DNA of 64,000 nt from Kluyvera intermedia (GTDB lineage Bacteria; Pseudomonadota; Gammaproteobacteria; Enterobacterales; Enterobacteriaceae): NCBI RefSeq assembly GCF_021440345.1, contig NZ_JAKCNS010000011.1, forward strand, positions 186,001 to 250,000. Direction: 5' to 3'. Both the position numbers and the translations under genes were made by a program. A model generated the notes under the pieces. It saw only the letters and a program-made list of their open reading frames with translations, ran no database searches and had not been told where the DNA came from. Of the stretch, positions 18,591-26,935 are shown in pieces (positions within the stretch are counted from its first letter, which is position 1; each line of letters opens with the position of its first letter).

Positions 18591-19723
18591 CGCGCGACGG
18601 TTTTAGGCCGTAACAGCAAGGCCGGTAGCGCCACCAGTGCCATTACCCAGAACAGCCCCTGATGCAGGTGCTGGTAGAGAAAACCGGCAAACATGGTCAT
18701 CACCGCAATACTGCCGCCCATCGCCACCGCAGAGTAAATGGCCTGTAGGCGAATAACCTCACCGCCCTGACGCGCCGCAATGTAGCGCATCGCCGCCAGG
18801 TGGCAGACGGTGAAGGTGCCGCAGTGGAGGATCTGAATCAAAATCAGCCACGGCAGGCTTGTCGTCCAGCCCATCAGCCCCCAGCGAATCACGCCGCAAA
18901 TGGCCGACAGCAACAGCAGATCGCGGGCGCTAAAGCGACGGAAGACCTTTTTACTCAACGCAAAGGTCACCACTTCCGCGACCACGCCTAACGACCATAA
19001 ATAACCAATGGCCGACGCCGAATAGCCCGCCCCTTCCCAGTAAATGGCGCTAAAGCCGTAATAGGCCGCGTGCGCGCCCTGCAGCAGGCTGACGCAAGCC
19101 AGGAATCGCCAGTTCTGGACCACCAGCAAACGCCAGGCAGACCAGCCAACCGACTCCTGATGACGAGATTCGCCAAGCGGCATCACCGATGGCTTGAGCA
19201 ACATCCCCAACAGCATGGACGCCACGCCCAGGCTCAGCATCAATAAAATAACCTGATAACCGTACAGGCTGACCAGCTTGCCGGTCAGCGCAGAGCCAAT
19301 GACAAAGGCAATAGAGCCCCACAGGCGCACCCGCCCGTAGTCCATGGTTATCTGTTTTTGCCAGGTATTGGCCAGCGCGTCGGTTAACGGCACCAGCGGC
19401 GAGAAGAACAGGTTAAAGCCGATCATCACCACCATCAGCCAGGCGACGTTGGTACCCGCCCAGAACATCAACGCAAACAGCAGCGTCATCAGGGCCAGAA
19501 TACGCAGAACGTTGATTAGACGCGACGGGTCACTGACGCGCGGAGCAATCAGCAGGCTCCCCAGGAAACGAGCCACCAGACCCGCGCCAAGCAAAATACC
19601 GATGGTTTCGGGCGACAGCCCCGCACCTTTGAGCCAGACGCTCCAGAAAGGTAGAAAAATACCGTAGCTAAAGAAATAGGTGAAGTAACTGAGCGCCAGC
19701 CAGCGCGTGGAGTGCAAAACCAT
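18587..19723 (-). CDS. hcaT: MFS transporter HcaT
   Basis: 378 aa with 12 predicted membrane helices; N-terminus MVLHSTRWLALSYFTYFFSY and the loop GLVARFLGSLLIAPRVSDPS match E. coli HcaT (379 aa). It is a putative 3-phenylpropionate permease. In E. coli hcaT is followed by hcaR and the hcaEFCBD dioxygenase genes; here the next gene is the DoxX gene, so the degradation genes are absent and HcaT may carry another substrate. Confidence 0.93.
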   Translation of the reverse strand: MVLHSTRWLALSYFTYFFSYGIFLPFWSVWLKGAGLSPETIGILLGAGLVARFLGSLLIAPRVSDPSRLINVLRILALMTLLFALMFWAGTNVAWLMVVMIGFNLFFSPLVPLTDALANTWQKQITMDYGRVRLWGSIAFVIGSALTGKLVSLYGYQVILLMLSLGVASMLLGMLLKPSVMPLGESRHQESVGWSAWRLLVVQNWRFLACVSLLQGAHAAYYGFSAIYWEGAGYSASAIGYLWSLGVVAEVVTFALSKKVFRRFSARDLLLLSAICGVIRWGLMGWTTSLPWLILIQILHCGTFTVCHLAAMRYIAARQGGEVIRLQAIYSAVAMGGSIAVMTMFAGFLYQHLHQGLFWVMALVALPALLLRPKTVAR

Positions 19724-20190
19724 GGTTCCTCCCGTTTTGGAGGCCTTAGTCTACTGACTTAGCACTCATTCTGAAGAGCATTACTCACCTCGCTTACCGA
19801 ATAAATGTGATGAACATCACTTTCACTTGTTTGTTTCTGGATACAACCAGTGACGGTTAGGTCAGCTGCGCAAAGTACACTCCATTTTTAAAAACCGCGT
19901 GCATAGCGTGTTGGTACGCACAAGCTCTCATTCAGCCGGTGAGATAAAGTCCTCAAGGACAGGTTAAGCTTGCCCTTTTTCCAAAGCCTTCACCGCGACC
20001 GCGCTATCCGCCCGAAAAACCACCTTATTTAGTATTTAAAAAATACATATAACCGGGTATCAAAGTCTCCCCTCCCCCCTGCCTGGCGAGGTTTATGGTC
20101 AGCCAAAATACTGATTTCATGCTCCTGTGTGGCAGGTCACAAAATTGTGTATTACGTTTAAATCATACGCACTTACACAAAGGAACTGCC
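19724..20190. promoter_or_regulatory. 467-bp intergenic region with CRP-like site
   Basis: Divergent control region between hcaT and the DoxX gene. TGTGA-N6-TCACT at 19806-19821 matches the CRP consensus at nine of ten positions and lies about 85 bp upstream of the hcaT start. I see no convincing ORF in the rest and no recognised RNA gene. It occupies the place of the hca genes in E. coli. Confidence 0.5.
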
Positions 20191-20613
20191 ATGAACTGTC
20201 TTCGTTATCTCGACTTTGGCGCTTCACGCGATCTGCTGCTGCTGATAGCCCGTATCGCCATCGTGCTGCTGTTTATTCTCTCCGGCTATCCCAAAATGCT
20301 TAACTTTGACGGTACGGTACAATACATGACCTCATCCGGCGCGCCGATGCCGTCACTGGCCGCCATCATTGCGATTTTGATGGAGGTGCCGGCCGTTATT
20401 CTGGTGATCCTGGGCTTCTTCACGCGCCCGTTGGCGGTTATTTTCGTCTTCTATACGCTGGGGACAGCGGTGATTGGCCACCACTTCTGGAATATGACCG
20501 GCGATGCGGTGATGCCAAATATGATTAACTTCTATAAGAACATCAGTATCGCTGGCGGGTTCCTGCTGCTGGCGATTGTCGGGCCGGGGAAAATTTCGCT
20601 GGACAGACGTTAA
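20191..20613 (+). CDS. yphA: DoxX family inner-membrane protein YphA
   Basis: 140 aa, the E. coli YphA length, with four membrane helices ([38 protein letters not shown]). The DoxX family is linked to membrane redox or thiol stress functions, but YphA itself is uncharacterised. The ATG at 20191 follows AAGGA; an upstream in-frame extension to 20095 is unlikely. The downstream gene, glyA, converges. Confidence 0.9.
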   Translation: MNCLRYLDFGASRDLLLLIARIAIVLLFILSGYPKMLNFDGTVQYMTSSGAPMPSLAAIIAILMEVPAVILVILGFFTRPLAVIFVFYTLGTAVIGHHFWNMTGDAVMPNMINFYKNISIAGGFLLLAIVGPGKISLDRR

Positions 20614-20617
20614 GCCG

Positions 20618-20675
20618 TTGCCCGATGGCGGTTTTGGCGGGGGCGCTGCAGGTAGGATAAGGCGCAGCCGACATC
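20618..20675. repeat. REP-like element after yphA
   Basis: GCCCGATGGCGG followed by GGTAGGATAAGGCGCAGCCG resembles degenerate REP halves between convergent yphA and glyA. Confidence 0.5.
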
Positions 20676-20681
20676 TGACAC

Positions 20682-20708
20682 AAAAAAGGCCGCATTCGCG
20701 GCCTTTTT
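20682..20708. terminator. bidirectional intrinsic terminator yphA/glyA
   Basis: AAAAAAGGCCGC-ATTC-GCGGCCTTTTT: a perfect GC stem flanked by A and T runs, able to terminate glyA from one side and yphA from the other. Confidence 0.85.
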
Positions 20709-20727
20709 CACATCTGACGATTAACGC

Positions 20728-21981
20728 TTATGCGTAAACCGGGAAGCGTGCGCAGATATCCAGCACTTTCGCTTTGATGCGTTCGATGGTGGCTTCATCA
20801 TTGATGTTGTCCAGCACATCGCACATCCAGCCAGCCAGCTCTTTCACTTCAGCTTCTTTAAAGCCACGGCGAGTCACCGCTGGGGAACCGATACGAATAC
20901 CAGAAGTCACAAACGGGCTCTTCGGATCGTTTGGTACGCTGTTTTTGTTGACGGTGATGTTAGCACGGCCCAGCGCAGCATCCGCTTCTTTACCGGTCAG
21001 GTTTTTGTCGACCAGATCCAGCAGGAACAGGTGGTTCTCAGTACCGCCAGAAACCACTTTGTAGCCACGGTTCAGGAACACTTCTACCATCGCTTTGGCG
21101 TTTTTCGCAACCTGCTGCTGGTAGATTTTGAACTCTGGCTCCATTGCTTCTTTCAGCGCCACCGCTTTACCCGCGATAACGTGCATCAGTGGGCCGCCCT
21201 GAGCGCTAGGGAAGACAGCGGAGTTCAGTTTTTTGTACAGCTCTTCGCTACCGTCTTTCGCCAGAATCAGGCCACCGCGTGGGCCAGCCAGGGTTTTGTG
21301 GGTGGTAGTGGTGACGACGTGAGCATGTGGAACCGGGTTCGGGTAAACGCCAGCGGCGATCAGGCCAGCAACGTGGGCCATATCGACAAACAGATACGCG
21401 CCGATGCTGTCGGCGATTTCACGCATTTTTGCCCAGTCAACGATGCCAGAGTAAGCGGAGAAACCACCGATGATCATTTTCGGTTTGTGTTCCTGAGCCT
21501 GCTTCGCCATGTCTTCGTAGTCAATTTTACCGGACTCATCAATACCGTAAGGGATGATGTTGTACAGTTTGCCGGAGAAGTTAACCGGGGAACCGTGAGT
21601 CAGGTGACCACCCTGTGCCAGGTTCATACCCAGAACGGTATCGCCCGGCTGCAGCAGCGCGGTGTAAACCGCGAAGTTAGCCTGAGAACCGGAGTGCGGC
21701 TGGACGTTAGCATAGTCTGCACCAAACAGCTCTTTCGCGCGGTCAATCGCCAGTTGCTCAACGATATCAACGTATTCGCAGCCACCGTAGTAACGCTTGC
21801 CCGGATAACCTTCAGCATATTTGTTGGTCAGCTGAGAACCCTGAGCCTGCATGACGCGCGGGCTGGTGTAGTTTTCGGAGGCGATCAGTTCAATGTGCTC
21901 TTCCTGACGTACTTTTTCTTGCTCCATAGCCTGCCACAACTCGGCATCATAATCGGCAATGTTCATTTCACGCTTTAACAT
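20728..21981 (-). CDS. glyA: serine hydroxymethyltransferase GlyA
   Basis: 417 aa, the E. coli length. It interconverts serine + tetrahydrofolate and glycine + methylene-tetrahydrofolate, the main one-carbon source. The PLP lysine is in [14 protein letters not shown]. The ATG at 21981 ([16 protein letters not shown]) has AGGAG 8 nt upstream; the in-frame ATG 6 bases earlier lies too close to it. A PurR box lies about 120 bp upstream, and hmp is divergent, as in E. coli. Confidence 0.97.
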   Translation of the reverse strand: MLKREMNIADYDAELWQAMEQEKVRQEEHIELIASENYTSPRVMQAQGSQLTNKYAEGYPGKRYYGGCEYVDIVEQLAIDRAKELFGADYANVQPHSGSQANFAVYTALLQPGDTVLGMNLAQGGHLTHGSPVNFSGKLYNIIPYGIDESGKIDYEDMAKQAQEHKPKMIIGGFSAYSGIVDWAKMREIADSIGAYLFVDMAHVAGLIAAGVYPNPVPHAHVVTTTTHKTLAGPRGGLILAKDGSEELYKKLNSAVFPSAQGGPLMHVIAGKAVALKEAMEPEFKIYQQQVAKNAKAMVEVFLNRGYKVVSGGTENHLFLLDLVDKNLTGKEADAALGRANITVNKNSVPNDPKSPFVTSGIRIGSPAVTRRGFKEAEVKELAGWMCDVLDNINDEATIERIKAKVLDICARFPVYA

Positions 21982-22099
21982 CCGCATCTCCTGACTCAGC
22001 TAACAATAAAATTTTGACCTGAAAAAGGCAGTCCCGTTGGACAACGGCCAACAGTATAACCGAATCGTTCTGTGATAACAGGTCTTGACAAACGAAATT

Positions 22100-22115
22100 A
22101 CGCAAACGTTTACCT
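22100..22115. promoter_or_regulatory. PurR box in glyA-hmp region
   Basis: ACGCAAACGTTTACCT matches the PurR consensus ACGCAAACGTTTNCNT and corresponds to the known E. coli glyA PurR site. MetR-like half motifs (TGAA...TTC near 22157 and GAATAATTCA near 22188) are present in the same 327-bp divergent region but are weak. Confidence 0.75.
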
Positions 22116-22258
22116 TCAAGCTACACAAGGGATTGAGGAATAAAGGCCTTACGTCGTGAAGTGGATTTCTTTTCAGGATTGTGATGCGAATAATTCATCT
22201 TGTAACCGAGTTGGTGCATTATCACAAAGAACCATTTACAAAGCAGGGTTATTTTTAT

Positions 22259-22279
22259 AAGATGCATTTAATATGCAAC
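22259..22279 (+). promoter_or_regulatory. NsrR site upstream of hmp
   Basis: AAGATGCATTTAATATGCAAC resembles the NsrR operator (AAGATGCATTT half plus inverted half) and lies 30 bp upstream of the hmp ATG, as in E. coli. The listed span is 21 bp; the core half AAGATGCATTT is at 22259-22269. It is expected to mediate NO-induced derepression. Confidence 0.65.
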
Positions 22280-22308
22280 ATTAAGTGATAATCAAAGGAA
22301 AACCTGCC

Positions 22309-23499
22309 ATGCTTGATGCTCAAACCATCGCTACCGTAAAAGCCACGATTCCACTGCTGGTTGAAACCGGCCCAAAACTCACCGCCCACTTTTATGACCG
22401 GATGTTCGCCCATAACCCGGAACTGAAAGAGATTTTCAATATGAGCAACCAGCGCAACGGCGACCAGCGTGAAGCGCTGTTCAACGCGATTGCCGCCTAC
22501 GCCAGCAATATTGAAAACCTGGCGGCCCTGCTGCCTGCCGTTGAGAAAATTGCGCAGAAGCACACCAGCTTCCAGATTAAACCGGAGCAGTACGACATCG
22601 TCGGCGGCCACCTGCTGGCAACACTTGATGAAATGTTCAGCCCGGGCCAGGAAGTGCTGGACGCCTGGGGGAAAGCCTACGGCGTGCTGGCTGGCGTGTT
22701 TATTAATCGCGAAGCTGAGATCTACCGTGACAGCGCCAGTAAAACCGGCGGCTGGGAAGGCACCCGAGCTTTCCGCATCGTCAACAAAACTCCACGCAGT
22801 GCGCTGATTACCAGCTTCGAAATGGAACCCGTCGACGGCCAGCCGGTGGCTGACTATCAGCCGGGGCAGTATCTGGCGGTATGGTTGAAGCCGGAAGAGT
22901 TCGAGTTCCAGGAAATTCGCCAGTACTCTCTGACGCGTAAACCGGACGGTAAAAGCTATCGTATCGCGGTAAAACGCGAAGATGGCGGCCAGGTTTCAAG
23001 CTGGCTGCATAACGCAGCTAAAGAAGGTGATGTGGTTTATCTGGCAGCACCGGCCGGGGATTTCTTCTTGCAGGTTACGCCACAGACTCCTGTAACGTTG
23101 ATCTCGGGCGGCGTAGGCCAGACGCCAATGCTGTCGATGCTGGATACGCTGGCGAAAAACCGCCATTCGGCGCAGGTTAACTGGTTCCATGCGGCGGAAA
23201 ACGGCGAAGTTCATGCCTTTGCCGACGAAGTCAACGCGCTGGGCGCACAGCTGCCAAACTTTACCTCTCACCTGTGGTATCGCACCCCAACCGACGCTGA
23301 CCGTCAGGCAAAAGCCTTTGACAGCGAAGGTCTGATGGCGCTGTCTCCACTGGCCGATAGTCTGCAGGCCGCACAGATGCAATTCTATCTCTGCGGTCCG
23401 GTGGTCTTTATGCAGTACGCAGCCAAACAGCTGGTCGAGCTGGGCGTGAACGCCGACCATATTCATTATGAATGTTTCGGGCCGCATAAAGTACTGTAA
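22309..23499 (+). CDS. hmp: nitric oxide dioxygenase (flavohemoprotein) Hmp
   Basis: 396 aa. The N-terminal globin domain (about 1-140; proximal His in AQKHTSFQI) is followed by FAD-binding ([11 protein letters not shown]) and NAD-binding ([13 protein letters not shown]) domains. It oxidises NO to nitrate using O2 and NAD(P)H. The ATG at 22309 has AAGGA upstream and gives the usual [20 protein letters not shown]; an in-frame ATA/ATT extension upstream overlaps the NsrR site region and is unlikely. Confidence 0.97.
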   Translation: MLDAQTIATVKATIPLLVETGPKLTAHFYDRMFAHNPELKEIFNMSNQRNGDQREALFNAIAAYASNIENLAALLPAVEKIAQKHTSFQIKPEQYDIVGGHLLATLDEMFSPGQEVLDAWGKAYGVLAGVFINREAEIYRDSASKTGGWEGTRAFRIVNKTPRSALITSFEMEPVDGQPVADYQPGQYLAVWLKPEEFEFQEIRQYSLTRKPDGKSYRIAVKREDGGQVSSWLHNAAKEGDVVYLAAPAGDFFLQVTPQTPVTLISGGVGQTPMLSMLDTLAKNRHSAQVNWFHAAENGEVHAFADEVNALGAQLPNFTSHLWYRTPTDADRQAKAFDSEGLMALSPLADSLQAAQMQFYLCGPVVFMQYAAKQLVELGVNADHIHYECFGPHKVL

Positions 23500-23512
23500 G
23501 GTTATCTTTCCT

Positions 23513-23537
23513 GGCGAGCATTTTTTGCTCGCCTTTT
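23513..23537 (+). terminator. hmp: hmp intrinsic terminator
   Basis: GGCGAGCA-TTTTT-TGCTCGCC followed by TTTT, 13 bp after the hmp stop. Confidence 0.85.
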
Positions 23538-23641
23538 CCCCCGTCCAACAAGCGCCAACGCAGGCTACAGCCCAAAATTGAGAAGGGAATTATGTTATCA
23601 TCGCTAACTTATCCCGTTCTTTTCTTTGGCGACTCATTTAT

Positions 23642-25173
23642 ATGCAACAACCGGTTGTACGCGTCGGTGAATGGCTAGTCACGCCTTCTGTTAATCAAAT
23701 CAGCCGTCCTGGAGACGCCAACTCACCCTGGAACCTCGACTCATCGATCTGTTGATGTTCTTTGCCCGTCATCCCGGCGAAGTACTGAGCCGCGATGAGC
23801 TCATTGATAACATCTGGATGCGCCATATTGTGACCAGCCATGTGGTCACCCAGAGCATTTCTGAGCTGCGTAAATCTCTACGCGATAGCGCCGACAGCAA
23901 CGCTGATTACATTATCACCGTGCCCAAACGGGGCTACCAGCTAACCGCACCGGTGGTGTGGCTCGAAAATACCAGCGACGAACCGCTCGACGAAGAACCC
24001 GCGGCAGAATCACCGTCTGACCCGCTATCAGCGCCAGTATCAACGCCCGTACCAGCATCAGTATCAACACCACGCCCGATATCCAAACCTCGTCGCTGGT
24101 TCGCCAATTTATGGACTCTGGGCGCCTTGTCACTCTCGCTCGGCGTGCTCATTGCCATGGTGTTGCTGTCCGTGGCCCGCCCTCACCCGCAAGTGACTCG
24201 CGCCCATCTGCTGCTCAACCCGCGCGATATTGATGTACGCTTTGAACCCGGTGCTTCGTGCAATAACTGGGCTTCACAGCAGTCCTATGTTATTGGGCTG
24301 GGGACGCTGATCACCACCTCGCTGAATACCTACTCCACCTTTATGGTTCACGATAAAACCGACTATAACGTCAATGAACCCAGCAGCTCCGGGAAAACGT
24401 TAACCATCAGCTTCGTGAACCAGCGTCACTACCGCGCACAGCAGTGCTTTATGTCCGTGCTGTTAATCGACAACGCCGACGGTTCTACGATGCTGGATAA
24501 GCGCTACTTCGTCACCGACGGCAACCTGGTATCGATTCAAAGCGATCTCTTCGACAGCCTTTCTGCTGCGCTGGTGCAGCCATGGCCTGAGAATCTGCAA
24601 AAGGAACTGGACCATTTAAAGCTCGCACAAACGCTCTCTCTGGCGCAGTTCTACCAGGCACTGCAGCTCATTACCGTTGGTGACGCTCAGTCTTTAAATA
24701 AAGCCAGTGACCTACTGGGCAACACCATTAAATCCTCCCCGGACTTCACCTACGCGTATGCCGAAAAGGTAATGGTGGATGTTTTACGTCATTCACAGCA
24801 GCCGTTTGATAGCCAGCAGCTCATTTTACTTAATGAGGAATTAACCCGCGTCGCGCAAATACCCGCGATGCAAAATAGTGCCGTTCTCTATCGCATTCAG
24901 GCTATCGATTCTTTGACTAAAGGCAACGTGGACAATGCATCCGCCGCTATTAATAAAAGCATTGAATTGGAAATGTCATGGTTGAATTACGTGCTGCTGG
25001 GCAAGGTATATGAAATGAAAGGTGAGAGCCGTCTGGCTGCCGATGCTTATATTACCGCATTTAATTTACGCCCCGGTGATAACACGCTGTACTGGATTGA
25101 AAACGGTGTATTTCAAACCTCAATAGAAAAAATCGTTCCTTATTTGCAGACATTTCAACCCAAAGAATCTTAA
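23642..25173 (+). pseudogene. cadC: CadC, pH/lysine-responsive activator, frameshifted near the N-terminus
   Basis: The ATG at 23642 begins MQQPVVRVGEWLVTPSVNQI, the exact CadC start, but after codon 23 (SR at 23702-23707) the frame is lost and a TGA follows at 23753. The rest (from RRQLTLEPRLIDLLMFF at about 23712) reads on without a stop to 25173 in the -1 frame. The total span of 1532 bases is two more than a multiple of three; GGAGACGC where GGACGC is expected suggests a GA duplication at 23711-23715. Downstream parts are intact: winged helix (HVVTQSISELRKSL), Pro/Ser-rich linker, one membrane helix (about GALSLSLGVLIAMVLLSVA) and the periplasmic sensor with both conserved Cys. A TTG at 23752 could start a product lacking the first wHTH strands, unlikely to bind DNA normally. 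A sequencing error is possible. Confidence 0.85.
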
Positions 25174-25226
25174 ACGTTCTTGCGGATTATTTATTCAGGT
25201 TAAATAACTCCTGCCATAATGTAATC

Positions 25227-25272
25227 ATGATGTTGTCGTAAGGTTTTAATTGTTGCCTTACAACAACATCAT
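25227..25272. terminator. 17-bp inverted repeat after cadC
   Basis: ATGATGTTGTCGTAAGG (25227-25243) and CCTTACAACAACATCAT (25256-25272) form a 17-bp stem with one C-A mismatch and a 12-nt loop, 54 bp beyond the cadC stop. There is no T-run, so it may end cadC transcripts with help or serve as a protein-binding dyad upstream of cadBA. Confidence 0.55.
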
Positions 25273-25521
25273 ACCCCTTGAAAAATCAAACATACCACTT
25301 TGTAATTACTCGTTATTTACCTTTCCATGATATAAATATTTTATCCTGATATGTTAATGTGAAAAGCTAAAGACCTCATTTTTTTCATGTTTGTTTTTAT
25401 TTCACTTTAACTTTAGGACTTCTCTTAGCCTGCTCAGTAACATTGCCATCAGTTGGTCGGGTCACTCGTCATTACTCATCTCGCGATCCGGTCCTAAAAA
25501 TACTGTTCAGGAGAAACGAAC
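25273..25521 (+). promoter_or_regulatory. AT-rich cadBA control region
   Basis: About 250 bp of AT-rich DNA before cadB, the expected location of the CadC binding sites and H-NS repression region. A sigma-70-like pair TTGAAA (25278-25283) and TGTAAT (25301-25306) is spaced by 17 bp but is 215 bp from cadB, farther than the E. coli start site, so it may not be the real promoter. No ORF is supported here. Confidence 0.4.
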
Positions 25522-26853
25522 ATGAGTTCTACCAAAAAGATCGGGCTATTTGCCTGTACTGGCGTGGTTGCCGGAAATATGATGGGGAGCGGGATTGCTT
25601 TATTACCCGCGAGCCTCGCCAGCATCGGTGGCATTGCCATCTGGGGTTGGATTATTTCTATTATTGGCGCCATGTCACTGGCTTATGTTTACGCCCGATT
25701 AGCGACCAAGAATCCACAGCAGGGTGGTCCTATTGCATACGCTGGTGAATTATCTCCGGCTTTCGGTTTCCAGACCGGCGTACTGTATTACCATGCAAAC
25801 TGGATTGGTAATCTGGCTATCGGGATTACCGCAGTCTCTTATTTATCTACCTTTTTCCCCATTTTAAATGACCCAATTCCTGCCGGTATCGCGTGTATTG
25901 CTGTCGTTTGGCTGTTCACCTTTATCAATATGCTGGGCGGAACCTGGGTAAGCCGTCTGACCACCATCGGTTTGTTCCTGGTACTGATTCCGGTTGTACT
26001 CACCGCCATTGTCGGCTGGCACTGGTTTGACGCTGCGACCTATCACGCCAACTGGAATACCTCTACCACCACCGATCCACACGCGGTAATCAAAAGTATT
26101 CTGCTATGCCTGTGGGCTTTCGTGGGCGTTGAATCCGCCGCGGTCAGTACCGGTATGGTAAAAAATCCAAAACGTACCGTTCCGCTGGCAACCATGCTGG
26201 GTACCGCCATGGCCGGTATTATCTATATCGCTGCCACTCAGGTTATCTCTGGTATGTATCCGGCTTCCGTCATGGCAGCCTCTGGGGCACCGTTTGCAGT
26301 CAGTGCCTCGACCATTCTGGGCGGCTGGGCAGCACCGCTGGTTTCCGCTTTCACCGCCTTTGCGTGTCTGACTTCACTGGGTTCCTGGATGATGCTGGTT
26401 GGTCAGGCAGGTGTTCGTGCCGCAAGCGACGGCAACTTCCCGAAAGTGTACGGCGAACTTGATAAAAACGGCATCCCGAAAAAAGGCCTGCTGCTGGCCG
26501 CCGTCAAAATGACCGCGCTGATGATTATCATCACCATCATGAACTCCAGCGGTGGTAAAGCTTCTGACCTGTTCGGCGAGCTGACCGGTATCGCGGTCCT
26601 GTTGACTATGCTGCCGTACTTCTACTCCTGCGTTGACCTGATTCGCTTCGAAGGCTTCAACATCCGTAACCTGGTAAGCCTGGTGTGCTCGGTTCTCGGC
26701 TGCGCCTTCTGCTTTATCGCGCTGATGGGCGCCAACTCTTTCGAACTGTCCGGCACCTTCATCATTAGCCTGGTCATCCTGATGTTCTATGGTCGCAAAA
26801 TGCACCAGCGCCAGAGTGATGACAAAGACAACAAACCGGCCCAGGCGCTTTAA
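25522..26853 (+). CDS. cadB: lysine/cadaverine antiporter CadB
   Basis: 443 aa, APC-superfamily inner-membrane antiporter with 12 helices. It exchanges external lysine for internal cadaverine during acid stress. It is collinear with E. coli CadB from MSSTKKIGLFACTGVVAGNM, with the substrate-site segment MMGSGIALLPA. The ATG follows CAGGAG. It forms the cadBA operon with cadA. With cadC frameshifted, induction by low pH and lysine may be impaired. Confidence 0.97.
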   Translation: MSSTKKIGLFACTGVVAGNMMGSGIALLPASLASIGGIAIWGWIISIIGAMSLAYVYARLATKNPQQGGPIAYAGELSPAFGFQTGVLYYHANWIGNLAIGITAVSYLSTFFPILNDPIPAGIACIAVVWLFTFINMLGGTWVSRLTTIGLFLVLIPVVLTAIVGWHWFDAATYHANWNTSTTTDPHAVIKSILLCLWAFVGVESAAVSTGMVKNPKRTVPLATMLGTAMAGIIYIAATQVISGMYPASVMAASGAPFAVSASTILGGWAAPLVSAFTAFACLTSLGSWMMLVGQAGVRAASDGNFPKVYGELDKNGIPKKGLLLAAVKMTALMIIITIMNSSGGKASDLFGELTGIAVLLTMLPYFYSCVDLIRFEGFNIRNLVSLVCSVLGCAFCFIALMGANSFELSGTFIISLVILMFYGRKMHQRQSDDKDNKPAQAL

Positions 26854-26873
26854 CCGCTAACCCCTTTTTCACA

Positions 26874-26914
26874 AGGCCCTCTCCTCACCTGCCACATCGC
26901 TGCGGGAAGGGCCT
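26874..26914 (+). other. attenuator-like hairpin between cadB and cadA
   Basis: AGGCCCT (26874-26880) pairs with AGGGCCT (26908-26914), followed by CTTTT. The stem could partly terminate or stabilise cadB mRNA ahead of cadA. Confidence 0.5.
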
Positions 26915-26935
26915 CTTTTACCTGGAAAAATGACT

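Noticed and set aside
25443-25748. 101-codon frame overlapping the cadB start
   Set aside because: Lies in the control region and the first part of cadB in another frame; cadB is fully conserved from its own start.
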